Part shown: positions 1 through 12,100 of the stretch, piece by piece
Layout of the letters: the number at the start of each line of letters is the position of its first letter
Position numbering within the stretch: the stretch's first letter is position 1
Source of the DNA: Verpa conica
Taxonomy: Eukaryota; Ascomycota; Pezizomycetes; Pezizales; Morchellaceae
Direction of reading: 5' to 3'
Assembly (NCBI GenBank): GCA_033030425.1
Contig: JAUFSD010000004.1
Span: forward strand, 1,736,001 to 1,800,000
Length of the DNA: 64,000 nt
Notes under the pieces: generated by a model
Told to the model about the DNA's origin: nothing
What the model saw: only the letters and a program-made list of their open reading frames with translations
The model's database searches: none
Translations under genes and position numbers: made by a program

Positions 1-2922
1 TTGCCACCTCCTCCATCATACTCGAACTAACTCGCGGAACACGTAACCCACTGACTCTATCCTCACTTAATAGAGGAGCTGAACAATAAGCCTCTTCAAT
101 TTAGCCAGCTGCCTAGCTTATACATACGGAGGCTGAGAACCTTGAGGAAATAGAGCCGATACCTTTGCCAAATAAGCCTCCTTCAGGGTGCTCTAAGCCA
201 CCCTCTCGATTTTTAGTTCTTTGCAGTTGCTACTCTAGACTATGAGGAGTGGTAGAGGTAAGTATTATAGTAGAAGCTCTATAATTATATGGCCGGGACC
301 GAAAATCTAGGAGAATGTTGCTGTAGAGAAATCATTCTAGCCCAATACAGTTATTCTAGGCGAAACAATCGCCAGATATAGTCTAGTGCGGCTCTTCTCG
401 AGGTTTTCTGATCAGAATATTCATATAGAGGGTGCTCTTATAGAGGGCTTCTACTCTGGGGCGCTGGTTGCTACTCGTTGACTACTAATGTCGATCACTA
501 CTGCATACTGTATAAAACCATGTCAGATCTATAGCCTTGTACGGTATGCAACAGAAATCGATTCTGAAACATTAACGATTTACGAGTATACTGAATTCGC
601 GGCTATCATTATCCTCTACAGCGAACAGCAAAGTTATTGTAAAGGATTTCAGATTCCCCAGAGACTTTTCTTGTGGTATTTACCATAGAAAATCGCCTGC
701 AAACCCTTTGCTCCTATAATAATAATCTTGCCGACCACTACAATAAATACACAAAATAGTAGGTGTGTAATAACAGTAATGATCCCTGACAAGATTGATT
801 GTGTATCGAAACTACCCACTAAGAGGACTCAATACTGGGGAAGGGTAATTTTTAAACCGTAACTTAGGGAGCAAATATATCCACAAGTGAGAGGAGCTAA
901 GTTACGCTTACTGTCCCCATCACCCAAGAGAATAACTAAGATCGAGCGAAGCCCTATAGACTACCATATACCTAGCTAATACTAACTACAGCTATAAATT
1001 ATTATATAGCAGGTCATAATATACACTCCAAAAACTTCGAAGAAAAACGCTTCTTCTTCACCGAGCGGGTCTCATACACGATGGGAAAGCGGGGTGTTTT
1101 TGGTACGGTATTGGTGTGGTATTCTGGAGAATGCTAGATTGAGTTGGCTGTGTTACAGGACTTTTTGACAAACTCCGTAGTATTTCCAACTTAAAGTCAT
1201 ATTTCCCGCCAATGTGGTAGTGAAAACACCCCTCTTTCCACTATTGTAGTACATAATCACAGTACAAGGTAAAACAATCAATATATTCCGTGTACCTTCC
1301 CTCCTTTGTATACCCCTTTAAGTGGTATATTATATTAATACAATATCCAGTGCCCAGCTATCTCTTCCACGAGCAGTATGACTTGACAGATATAAGAAAC
1401 CCAGCACCTCGCAAGGACCTCCACACCATAGCCCCTATTATCCTATGAGAGCATGTACTCCCATTAACTCTAGATGGTCTCTACCCACCGTAGCAATATC
1501 TTGAACATTTGAACTTCGTATACACTGTTGAAAACAAGTAGCCAATTGTTTTTATTATTATACAAGTTAATTAAACAAGTGAAGAAGAAGATGAGTAGAA
1601 GAGAGCTTCTACTTATACATTTTTAATGATGACACATGGTGCTATTCACTAGTGTCATGATGTCATGATTTCAACGCAACGTTTATCCTCAAAATACACA
1701 CAGGATAAACCAGACTATCGTAGAGGATATTACAACTTAATATCTCCATCGCCCCTCAGATAACTCGGCTAACCATAGCAACCCTATGCCATTCATAGCC
1801 GAATATCCAACCCCCCCACCAACCCCACCACGATTGCTTCTCGCTGCAAGCGTCTTCATCTACCACAATGTATCGAGGAAACCCTCGAAGGCAACGAGCA
1901 CATTAATCTCCCAAGAGACTCCCCCCCACTCCCATAAGGTTCACTAAACCCTTTATCACAGCACAACCACAAGAAGCCCTACTTCCTCTATAACGCATCT
2001 TTTACCTCCTCCCCGCGCCAGGTCCCGGAGAATACTGGACCGATGCTCCATCTGCCTAGCTGTAAGTCTACCAGCAAGTCCGTAAGTGGTTCAAATCACT
2101 TTTCATGTCCTATCAAGACATCCAGCGATAGAGAGATATCATATCTTAATTAACTGTTAGTCAAGATCGATGGATTGGGATGGGATGAGGTCTTACAGCT
2201 ATTTATTCCTAGCTATTGATGTAAACATCGCTTTTTAGAGAGATAATCTGAAGCCATAGTAGGGGTTTCTGATATTCCAAAAGGATCTACCAAATGAAGA
2301 CCTGATCATAGAGAAGGCTTTGATGATGGATGACAGTTGTTGGAGTTGGAGTTGCAGGGTGGAGGTTGGTGGGAGTAGAAGTACTAATGCTGTAGTCATG
2401 GGTTCTCATTCGCTAAGTCTGTTAACCCTAACCCTATGGGAGGTACATACATGTCCCCCCGACTCCTAACTATACCTGTATAACTCCCCGGTGCCGTGGT
2501 CTCTTGGCCCTTCCTAATAGATGTAGTCTGCCATAATTGTATTCCCTAATGTCATTTCTATCACCCAGATATACGGGATAGCCGTTCAAACACTTAGGTC
2601 TCACCAATACATGATAATATCTGTCACTTTGAGCTATGAGAACAATGATGAATATATCTTCATAACGACTAACTCTAGGGATAAATATAAGACTACACTA
2701 CTAAGCTTCCACACACATAAAACATAAAAACACTATCAGACATAACAATCTATCATTACCATATCCCATCCATCATACCACAATCCACCATCTAGTTTTA
2801 AAAAAGGTCATTAATCCCATCACCACATCTCACAAGTAATTAGAAAAAAATCCCAAGCGCCATCCGGACGCCAAATAATGATACAATTAAAGTGGCCTCT
2901 CTCTCCTCCTTTAGCACACACC
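1..2922. other. gene-poor left flank
   Basis: No gene is supported here. The only open frame starting with ATG is short (488-688) and has no recognisable content. The stretch is A+T-leaning, with many CTATAGA/TATAGAGG-like words, as expected for decayed repeat DNA, but I could not identify a transposon protein in it. A telomere-like dimer lies at 2422-2436 (listed separately). Confidence 0.5.
2423..2436 (-). repeat. telomere-like dimer (CCCTAA x2)
   Basis: Two head-to-tail CCCTAA units, read here on the C-rich strand. It is one of at least four such loci of 12 nt or more in the window. TTAGGG is the usual telomere repeat of filamentous ascomycetes. Confidence 0.6.
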
Positions 2923-4900
2923 TTACGATCTTCCTCTCCCCCACGGTAACGCCGGCCATCTCCCTACTCTCCAATAATACACCGGCACCCCAGCCACCAC
3001 AAACGCAACCACTACCAACGTCTGCAAAGGGCTACTAAACACGCTCCTAGAAATCAAAAACAGACTAACGCAGCAAAAGATGATCGGGGTTGTGATCCAT
3101 GTTCTATAAGGTCTTTCCAGGTCGGGCTCCTTTACACGGAGTACAATGAGGCCAAGGACCGTTGTGAAGTAGAAGGTGTACCCCGCGACACCGTAGAAGG
3201 TTAGTAGGGTTCCGAACTCGCCGACAGAGATATAAGCGCCTGTCAGTGTCGCGTTTAGGATCATTGCGTAGATTGGTGTTTTGCTCCATGAGCGCTGGCT
3301 GGGCTCGTCGCGTTGTGAGGTGCTAGAGGACTTAAAGGGGAGGAATGAGGTGATACGTGACCAGAGTGATGGTTTAGAGGGCACACGAGTAGGGCGCTGG
3401 CTGGAGGGTGAATACTTTGCGTGGAAGCCGAGGGTGCCGAATATAGATGGGAGGTAGCCTTCTTTGCCGGCAGCGTAGACGAGACGACCGGAGGTGAAGG
3501 TTGTTGCGTTAAGGGCACCAAAGCAAGAGAATGAGACGGCAAGGGCGAAGAAGAGACCACCAATGGAGCCAAAGACTTTGGTTCCAAATGCCTGAGTGGG
3601 GGTTAGTGAAGCTGAAGCGTGGGGAGATGAGGAGACATACTACGGCGATTGTGTTGGATTGGCTGATTACAGCGGCGGGGAGAACAAGATAGTAGGCAAC
3701 ATTTGCGAGGAGGTAGGATATGATCACAACCGGCATAGCAGTATGGATAACCCGAGGAAGGTCGCGAGATGCGTGCTTCATTTCACCAGTTACGAAGTTG
3801 ACCTAGCCCGGGAGTCAGTAAGTCTAAGAAAAGTAGTATAGGCAATCACTCACGTTGTCCCATCCGTCGAAAGCCCAGAGTCCTGCGTAGAGTGCAATTG
3901 CGTATTCCCCTAATCCGCCAATAAAGCTCTCCTCTGCCCGGTCAGATACGGGCCCTTTGCGACTCTCGAACCACCCCATTTCCTTCCACTCTTTACTTGC
4001 ACCCTTTCCATCTCCGTTTAGCCCGGTGGCGGCGACAATAATCCCAATGATCGTGATTGCCAACAAACTCCCAACCTTCAAAAACAGCAGCGAGTCGGAA
4101 ATCCGAGTTGTCAATCTTGTCGACAAGATATTCAGTGCAGTGACGACAAAAAGCAACACCCCCGCCGTAATCTTATTCGCCAAATCCGATGGTAACTCCG
4201 CCTCTGTATCGGCTGAAAAGGATCCAAAGATCACACGATTAAAATACTCCCCAGAGATGATTGCGATGATGGCCGCACTCCCAGGCTTGAGTACGATAAC
4301 CGCAGTCCACGAAAACAAGAACCCTGCAAGCTCACCGAAGCAATGCCGAAGGTAGACACCACTCCCCCCATTTAGCGGGATTGCACCCCCGAGCTCCGCA
4401 TAACTTGCTGCACCGGTCCAAGCCAGCAGTCCTGCGACAGCCCAAACAATCAAGCTGACCCCGGGTGACGGAACATGGTTGTTGACCTGACTTGGCGATG
4501 AGAAGATCCCCGAGCCTATCTGCAGGCCGATGAGTAGCGATAACCCGTTCAGGTACGTCAGTGTCTTTTGCTTCTCGAGTGTCCCTATCCCCCCTTGCGG
4601 CGCGCTGCTCGAAGTTGCGCCGAGGGCCTGGTAGCGTGAGTCGGCGGTTGAGGTGAGCGGTACTAAGTGTGCATTGAAGTCAAAAGCAGAGGAGACACTG
4701 TAAGATCGGAAGTTTCGTGGCCTTCCACCAGCACCGGGTTCTATGTCATCGTCAGAGCCAACGGATAGCCGCCGCGACGAAGAAATGCCCGAGCGAGAAG
4801 ATGTAGATGATTGCCGGGAGCTCCCGGCGGAGGAGGAAGCGAGGGATGCAAGCTCTAGGGAGTCGCGGGTAGGAGCCGCAGCGTATGAGATGTGGGCCAT
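2923..4900 (-). CDS. LAT-family (APC superfamily) amino-acid permease, Mup1-like
   Basis: Predicted plasma-membrane amino-acid transporter of 625 residues. The three exons are 4900-3854, 3802-3641 and 3591-2923, with GTGAGT..AG and GTATGT..AG introns of 51 and 49 nt, both in phase 0. The first ATG is at 4900; the frame is open slightly further upstream but only from a TTG. A serine-rich hydrophilic N-terminal tail of about 110 residues, including RRLSVGSDDD, precedes twelve hydrophobic segments. The first segment holds the family signature IGSGIFSSPS (about 127-136), and a later conserved block reads FDGWDNVNFVTGEM across intron 1. Length and signature fit fungal LAT transporters related to the yeast methionine permease Mup1, but the substrate cannot be read from sequence. 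The gene stands alone, and its upstream spacer carries a triple GATAAG at 6301-6317, which would fit nitrogen control. Confidence in family is high and in substrate low. Confidence 0.87.
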
Positions 4901-6299
4901 TGGGGGCAATTGGTGGGGGGAGAAGAGAAGAGCACAGTGATTCTAGATAGAAGCTTGTTCAGACACAGGCCATGACTGTAAAAGGGATAATGTTGTGATG
5001 GCAAATGAGGGGGGTTAGATTACACGAACGGTTCCTGACGTCGGTGGGTGAGAAAAGGGATTTGAGGATGGGGGGACTTGAACGTTTCACATCACTCTGG
5101 GGGCTAGGCTACTTTGGGCCAGGGCAGGCGCTGTGAGACCGGAGCCGCGACAAAGAGGGGAGGGGAATCAAAGGGATATATGTCTGGAGATATGAAAGAG
5201 AGACAGCTAGGAAGGAGAGTCACAGAGACTTTAGAGTGCTGTCTCTATGATGATAGATTACTTGGTGGTGACCCTGCCAAGACTTACACTGTATAACAGA
5301 TCTAGATGATTATCTACGGGGTCCACTTTGCCAATGTGTAGATCCAAGTAATTTATTTATATCAGCATGTTGAGGATATCGCTATCTAGGTCGAGTGATG
5401 CCCCATGGTCGGTATGAATAAAGTTGCTGATCACATATTATAGATTTACCTATACCGAACAGCTCCTTGAGAGACTTATCTTCAATATCCCTGTTATGAC
5501 CTTATTTTCCACTGGAGATGAAGATCCGAGTCCCGGATGATGGAGCCTTTATTCACGTATAACTAGGTTAGCCCATGCCTGCTTCTGAGAGTAGGGTATA
5601 TATTAGGGTAATGTACATCTCATGTGCACCATGGCTTTTGTAAAAGTGTCCAGTAAGGTAAAGAATATATACCGGAGTTAATTATTGAAAATCAGAGTTG
5701 AGAAAACTTTTATAAGATGGTGTTTGTGAGGACTGATGAGATGGAAGGGAGGTATTCTTGCTATATTTGTATTGGATATCCTGGATTAGATCTACCGTTT
5801 ATACGAATAAAGAGTGAGAGTGAGTCTCTACTCCCGTAGGTTGGCAAGATGTTTATTATCATAACCCTTTAAAAATCTACCAGTTAAAATTTCCTTTGAC
5901 CTCCTACTACCTAGCTCTCTAGCTGGGTATTCGGTTACTTGTTCCTGTTTTTCTAACATAGACAAACATTGCCGAAATTCCCTTCTACGGCATGTTTCGT
6001 CCTTGTCTTATCACGAATATTTCTACACTGACTGTAACTGTTCTTGTTAAACTTTATGAACTGCTTTACGCCATCTGAAACCTACCCCACCACGAACATT
6101 TCTACACACTGTCTGTACCGTCAGATCTATCATCTAGGGACTGCAATTATGTAGATATACTATTCCAGTAATCAAGATTACAATCCCCTCTCTTCACACT
6201 TGAAGGAATACCCCCTTAACTGAGACATTGTATATCACGCAACACAACGAGAACAAACTATACAGTACATCAAGAGTCTTAGTAGATTAGATACGTATA

Positions 6300-6317
6300 A
6301 GATAAGGATAAGATAAG
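6300..6317. promoter_or_regulatory. triple GATAAG cluster
   Basis: Three GATAAG words lie in 17 bp (6301, 6307, 6312). Two of them match the full HGATAR consensus bound by fungal GATA factors such as AreA. They are 1.4 kb upstream of the amino-acid permease start codon. The role in nitrogen regulation is inferred from spacing and gene type; nothing here proves binding. Confidence 0.35.
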
Positions 6318-7706
6318 GCAATCAATTCCCGAAACTTCGTGGCGTCTCTGAAACTAGTCCGATCCGCATACCATACAAACCAGTGAAACACGAGGTCAGA
6401 AACATTCAATACTCATACAGCTGGATTCAAGATACAGTACAGTTTCGTAAAAAAACATGTTTTGGTTCTATTACGTATCTTGCACCCCATATAAGGCGGG
6501 TACTATTATCGTCCAAACCCTGATAGGGTGTCTACTATGCGTTTCTTATTCGGGAAATAGATCTGGAAACTTATTATACTAACGTGGAATTATGTAGCAA
6601 CCAAATTGAACCCCCTCCCTCTCGGTGACATAAAACCTTTTTGATTCAGGTCTAAACTGCCTGTTCTGAGAAAAGTAGATAATGTACTCCTTCTGTGGCT
6701 TAATTCCCAAGCTTATATCTATTTTATAATATCCCTTCACAAAGACGCCGATGGAACAGCACCAACTACCAGGAGAGTGGACCGACACCAGAAGTATGGA
6801 AAGCCTGAATAACACACTTGAAGCCACCAACCCAAATAACGCAAGAAGCTATACCTAGAGCAGCTCATACGTAAGCGCCCGCTAGTTGACCTATAAGCCC
6901 AGGTTAATACAGACTGTTTAAAGACACTACCTCCAGCTACACATATTCATCTCTACCATAGGTGTGTGTGTATTTTTCGTCTCCCATAAGCTACCTGCTG
7001 ACTAATGATTGATATATGGTGTTTAAGGGCCAATTAGAGTGTGTAACCCTTGTGCGCCAAGACTAACTCCAGGTAGATTTGTATCTTCATCACGTAACTC
7101 GGGAATAAATATACTCGTATAAAGGTCTAATACTATGTATGTAGACGTGTAAGGGTATAGCTAAAATTGGTAATGCGGCCTATGTATATATGATCATGAA
7201 ATAGGTACTTATAAGACCGCTCTATACTGGATTTATTCCACAACAAGCACTCGTAATGGCTCGCAAAAGATTGAGTCTTTGGATGTAATATGTATTGAGC
7301 TTCTCGGCTTACCATACAGGATTTGGCCCCCCTGTGGGATCGGCTTCAAAAGGGTGGTCCAATTTTAAGGCTATTGCCTCGTCAGCTAGAAGGTAACTAA
7401 AGCCCTGAGGCGAGTATCACATTAGGTAGAGCAAGAAGTAGAAAGAAGGAACGCATTAGTAGCTTATTACACTTCATCCACATTAACCTACGCTTTGCCG
7501 TAGAGGGTATCACATCAAGATGGAAGCTTTCGGTTGCTACGCATGACTAGGTATTTTTATCTCCTAGAGTAATTAAGTATCGAACATACTATGCAGTAAA
7601 GACTTTTCGTAGTGCCTACAGATAGTATTCCCCAGAATCTATCTACCATCCATCCATCCCACGAGACTTGGCTGCTACCTAGAGTCATATTTAATCCCTT
7701 GGCCAA

Positions 7707-7717
7707 AACCCTAACCC
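7707..7717 (-). repeat. telomere-like AACCCTAACCC
   Basis: An 11-nt match to the CCCTAA periodicity. Weaker than the copies at 2.4, 31.9, 55.6 and 60.1 kb. Confidence 0.4.
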
Positions 7718-8877
7718 CATCTCCCGCCAAGTGATGTCTCACCACGTTACGCGACCAAGATTAAGTCAAGGGAAAAAAGACCATCCAAAACGATACTAGA
7801 GGGCTATATTTGGCATAACAAGATCCTATTGGCCCAAGCTCCCACCCCCCTGTTCGCGATTACCCAGGGTTCCAGAGTTCACGACGCGCGAGAGTACGGT
7901 GAGAATAAATAGTCTACAGCGTATCATCTCTCGACGTTATCGAGAATCAAAATACATTAAAACAAACCGAAACCATAAAAAGTCAGGGGGTAGCCAGCCA
8001 CACACATACGCATGTTTTACCCGTGTAGGCGGGTGTGTGTGCGTGTGGTAGGGTTAGGTTCTGACGATACCAATTATATTTCTTTCTCTTCATAGAGAGA
8101 TAAATTAGATAATGTTTATCCATCCCTTTATACGGTAAGTGTTTGCGCGGGGGGGAAGAGTCATGAAACCTCACTCGTGCTGAAAAAGAGATGACCCCGT
8201 GCGAGGCGAATCACTCGGAGATTTGGAGACGAGATGTGGAAGTCACCGAGGGTGTTTTACTGCCCCTCCGTGGACCGTGATGATATGATGGCTCGCTAAG
8301 ATGGATGAATTGTGGGGAAAGGTTGAGATTGTATCTATTCATCCAGAGAGGTATCTATCTAGTATCCCCCCCATCCCTGGTAGGCAACAACAACCCTGTA
8401 CATACAACGCTGTCGTGACCCTATTGAGCCATGGCCAACGAATGGAAGTCTCAGAGGGGGGGGGAAAGTCCAGCTCAGAGGAGAGTCCAACTCATCACTG
8501 GCCGAAACCAAACAACTCTCGTCAGGGAAGTGGGTAGACGCGGGAGAGAGAACAACTGTTCTGTCTCATCAAATCCTGTCTTGTCTTGTTCTTTATATAT
8601 ACATACCCGCTCTCTCTCTCTCCCTCTCTAAACCCCCCCCCCCATGTAGATATGTACGATGATGCAGTTCTCTCCCACAACCACACAAAACTAGGATCTC
8701 CCCCCCTTACACGCAACAACGGAAACATCCCGCTTCCCATTCGTCGGGTGCGTTTTGGACGTGCAGACGGGATCATCCAGTCGTCATTGAGGGCAGTGAG
8801 CGGGTACGTAGGTAGCCCACACGTTGGCGGACACGCGAACTCCCTCTTGTGAAGCCCCGCGAGGGTGTGTGGAGTAG

Positions 8878-8910
8878 GTTTTCTTTTCTTTTCTTTTCTT
8901 TTCTTTTCTC
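8878..8910 (+). repeat. (TTTTC)n pyrimidine tract in GAR gene leader
   Basis: About six units of TTTTC open an 80-nt, almost pure pyrimidine stretch about 0.25-0.3 kb before the GAR start codon. CT-rich tracts of this kind commonly flank transcription starts of fungal genes. A short CA run sits directly before the ATG. Confidence 0.6.
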
Positions 8911-9180
8911 TTTCTCTTCACTTTGCTCTTCTTCTCTGCGTCTTCTTCCTCCCCCTTTGGTGTCGTCGTTCCTTTCATCGTGATCTTTTCCTTCGCCCAT
9001 CTACAATACAAAATCCAGAAGCGAAGTGATAGGGTCTTGCTTCTTCTTCTCACATAAGGGGGGAAGAAGAAGAAGAAGAAGATTGTACTACTACAATTGA
9101 AGTCTTTGATACTTCTACCCAGACAGACAGTTTCTATATCACACAAATCACCCATTCCTACAAAAAAACACACACACACA

Positions 9181-12100
9181 ATGGCTTCACCTCCATCATT
9201 AGACCGCACACTCTTCACCCGGGACAACAACCACGCCCCACCAATACCTTCCCCTCTCTCCCCCTTCTCGCACTCCGACACCCCAAGTATCCCTCCTCCT
9301 CCTCCTCCTCCTCCTCCTCCTCCCCTCGATAGCCACTACTACCGTCCCCCGCGCTCATCCCACACCAGTCCCACCCGCAGCAACATCTCGAGTCCCGCCG
9401 GGTCCCCGACCCGGACCAGTCGGCAGACGCGGATCCAAAGCCTTCTCGCAACCGACCCGCTGCTGTCGCGCCTCACCCCGCTGACGATATCCCGTCTGTC
9501 CAACGACCCAGAGTTTGCGTTCACGCCCGCCGAGCGGGAGTGGAGCCTGCGCGCCTCGGAGGGAATCGTCAAGGTCGGGGAGTGGCTGAGGGAGGTCGAA
9601 GGATGGAATCTCGAGTGGAGAAAAGCGGGTGCTGGAAAAGGCAGGGAGAGTGGTGTTGGATACCTCCCCCCATCGCGGGATAGGCCGAAGAAGAGGAGGG
9701 TCAGTGTGGGTGCTGGTGAGATGGGCAGTATCAAAGAGGAGGTTGAGACCGAGAGTGATGATGAGGAGGGGGAGGAGAGAACGGTGGGAAAGAGGTCGTT
9801 GCTGAGGAGAAAATTGTTTATTGATAGGAGTACGGATACTTCTGATAATGAGGACGGAAAAACTTCAATGAGGAGGGGGAAGGCGTCGGTGGAGAGCTTG
9901 AATGGGAAACCGTCGAGGAAGCCGTTGACTCCGTATCAGCTGAAATTGCAGAGACAGAGGGCCGAGGCGAATGGAGAGACTATAGCTAAAGAGACCCCAG
10001 CCAAGAGAGTTGATAGACCAATTCATGAAGAATACGACGGAGAGTCCACAGATGAAGACGAGGAAGGCGTTGAATACTGGGGTTCCCTTAAAAGAACTAC
10101 GATTGAACACTATCTCGAGAGAATTGAATTAATAAAATCTGAAATTGAAGAACTCGACGTCGAGGCCCTTAAGAGCAAAGTACTCGGTATGCCACCCACT
10201 CCCCACTTCTTCACAATCTCCCTACTGACACCACAAAGCATACCGTACAGGAATCACAAACCCCCTCACCGACTCCTCCGCCATCATCACCGCAATCACA
10301 CTACAGCTCCTCCCACCGCTGCACAGACTCACCAAGCTCCTCTCAGCCTGGGCCGTTCGTCTGGCCGTCCTCCGTATCGTACCCGTCTTTCTACGATGGC
10401 TACAGATTGCCAAAGACGCCCTCGACGCCGGATATGCGGCGATCAACCATCCTAGCATCTCACCGAGCCGCCTCTCTTCACCCGATCATACATCGTGGCG
10501 AGGACTGGAGGAGGAGACGTATACACTCATGCAGGAGACCATCACTCAGAAGGTTACAACTGCCGGGAAGCTCATGGACACTATGCTTGATGCTCTCGAG
10601 GGCCGTGAAGACGTCCTACCTGATCTCTGGATCACTGAGCTTGAGGATGTAGAGGAGCGCGTTAGTGCCTGGGAGATGGACGGGGAACGGGTGGTCCTTG
10701 AGGGCCGCCTTCGTCTCGAAGAACTCCGCCACCGTGAGAGTAGACGCGAGGAACAGCAACGCGAGCAGGAAAAGACACGCCTCATCATGGAGCAGGAGCG
10801 ATTCGTAGAGGAGGCTAGAGGCGCTGAGAGTGTGGTTGAGAGTGTCATGGTGCAAGCAGAAGAGACTGAACGGGGTCTTAGAGAGGCTATGGAGGCGAAT
10901 GAGGATGTCGCGGAGGGTATTGAGCTGGTTGGCGATGAGGATGCAGAGGGAAGTGGAGCTGAGGACGAAGGGGAGCCGAGGGTGATCAATGAGCTGCTCA
11001 TGAGGCTTGAGGGTGTGGAGCAGGAAAGATTGTTTTCTACAGAAGCATCAGACAGTGAGGCCGAAGAGGTCAAGAACGCCGAGGATGACCACGCAGATAC
11101 AGAGTCAATAAGTTCACTCGGTGGTAGTTATGTTGATATTCTACCAGGTCAACATCAGGTCCCGATGCCGCACCATGGATTATCACTCGGAGATGTAACC
11201 CAGCCCGATTTTGAGCCTGGGTCTACAGTATTCCATACACCTATGCCGACACCTCATATTACACAGGAGGAACTAGCAAATGCAGATAGAAAAGTGTCAG
11301 ATGCAACAGACTACTACACGCCCATGCCAACACCAGGGGTATCAAATCCTCGCCCGGAATCTTCAACCGGATCCACAACTCCCACACAGTTCCATACCCC
11401 CATGCCAACCCCTCTCATGCCACCTTTCCAGCAGGAGCGACCAGGATTACAACGCAATTCTTCAACTCCTTTCCATACGCCCATGCCAACACCTTCTCTC
11501 ATGACAGCGTTTCAACAAGGCCCGCCAATTCTCCGCAGACAGCCCTCAATGCCGTTCATGCCAGTTCCGAAATTACCACCTACAGCCCAAGTCTTCACTG
11601 CCACTGCCCGTCGTGAGCCACCATCTCCCGAAACTCCGAAAACACCAAAACGCCCTGAAGTCGAGAAGGAGGTTAAGAGGACTTCACCTGCTATTCTCAC
11701 TGCAGCGCGGAACTTCTTTAGGGCTACGAAAGAGGAAGATACAAAAGAGGCTAGGGCAAAGAAGGAGGAAGAAGCAAAGAAGGAAGAGGCGAGGAAGAGG
11801 GAGGAAGAGGAACGGGAAATGATTGCAGCCGTGGACGCAGAAACCGAGCGACTTGCTAAGCTAGAGGCTGCGGAGAAGGATCGAGCGGCAAAGGTCAAAG
11901 CTGTTCGGGAGAGACTAGCCGAGGCGGAGAAGCTGCGAGAGATGGAGAGGGCTTCAAGAGAGATTGAGGAGAAGAAAAAGGTTGCCGAGGCTGAGAGGAA
12001 GAGGCTAGTTGAGGAGGAAGAGCGACGGAAGAAGGCCGAGCTTGAAGCGGCTCGTATCAAGGCTGAAGAAGAAGCCCAGTTCGCAGAGGAGGAGGCAGAG

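Larger units (their letters stand above)
4901..8877. other. intergenic spacer between permease and GAR gene
   Basis: This spacer is shared by the divergent permease (-) and GAR-protein (+) genes. It holds a GATAAG cluster (6300-6317), a telomere-like 11-mer (7707-7717), and C/G homopolymers at 8456-8464 (G9) and 8633-8643 (C11). A run of TATATATA at about 8592 lies roughly 0.6 kb before the GAR start codon. Short ATG frames such as 8301-8537 have no recognisable content. Confidence 0.5.

Noticed and set aside
3957..4355. 132-codon + strand frame
   Set aside because: Antisense to the permease exon 1.
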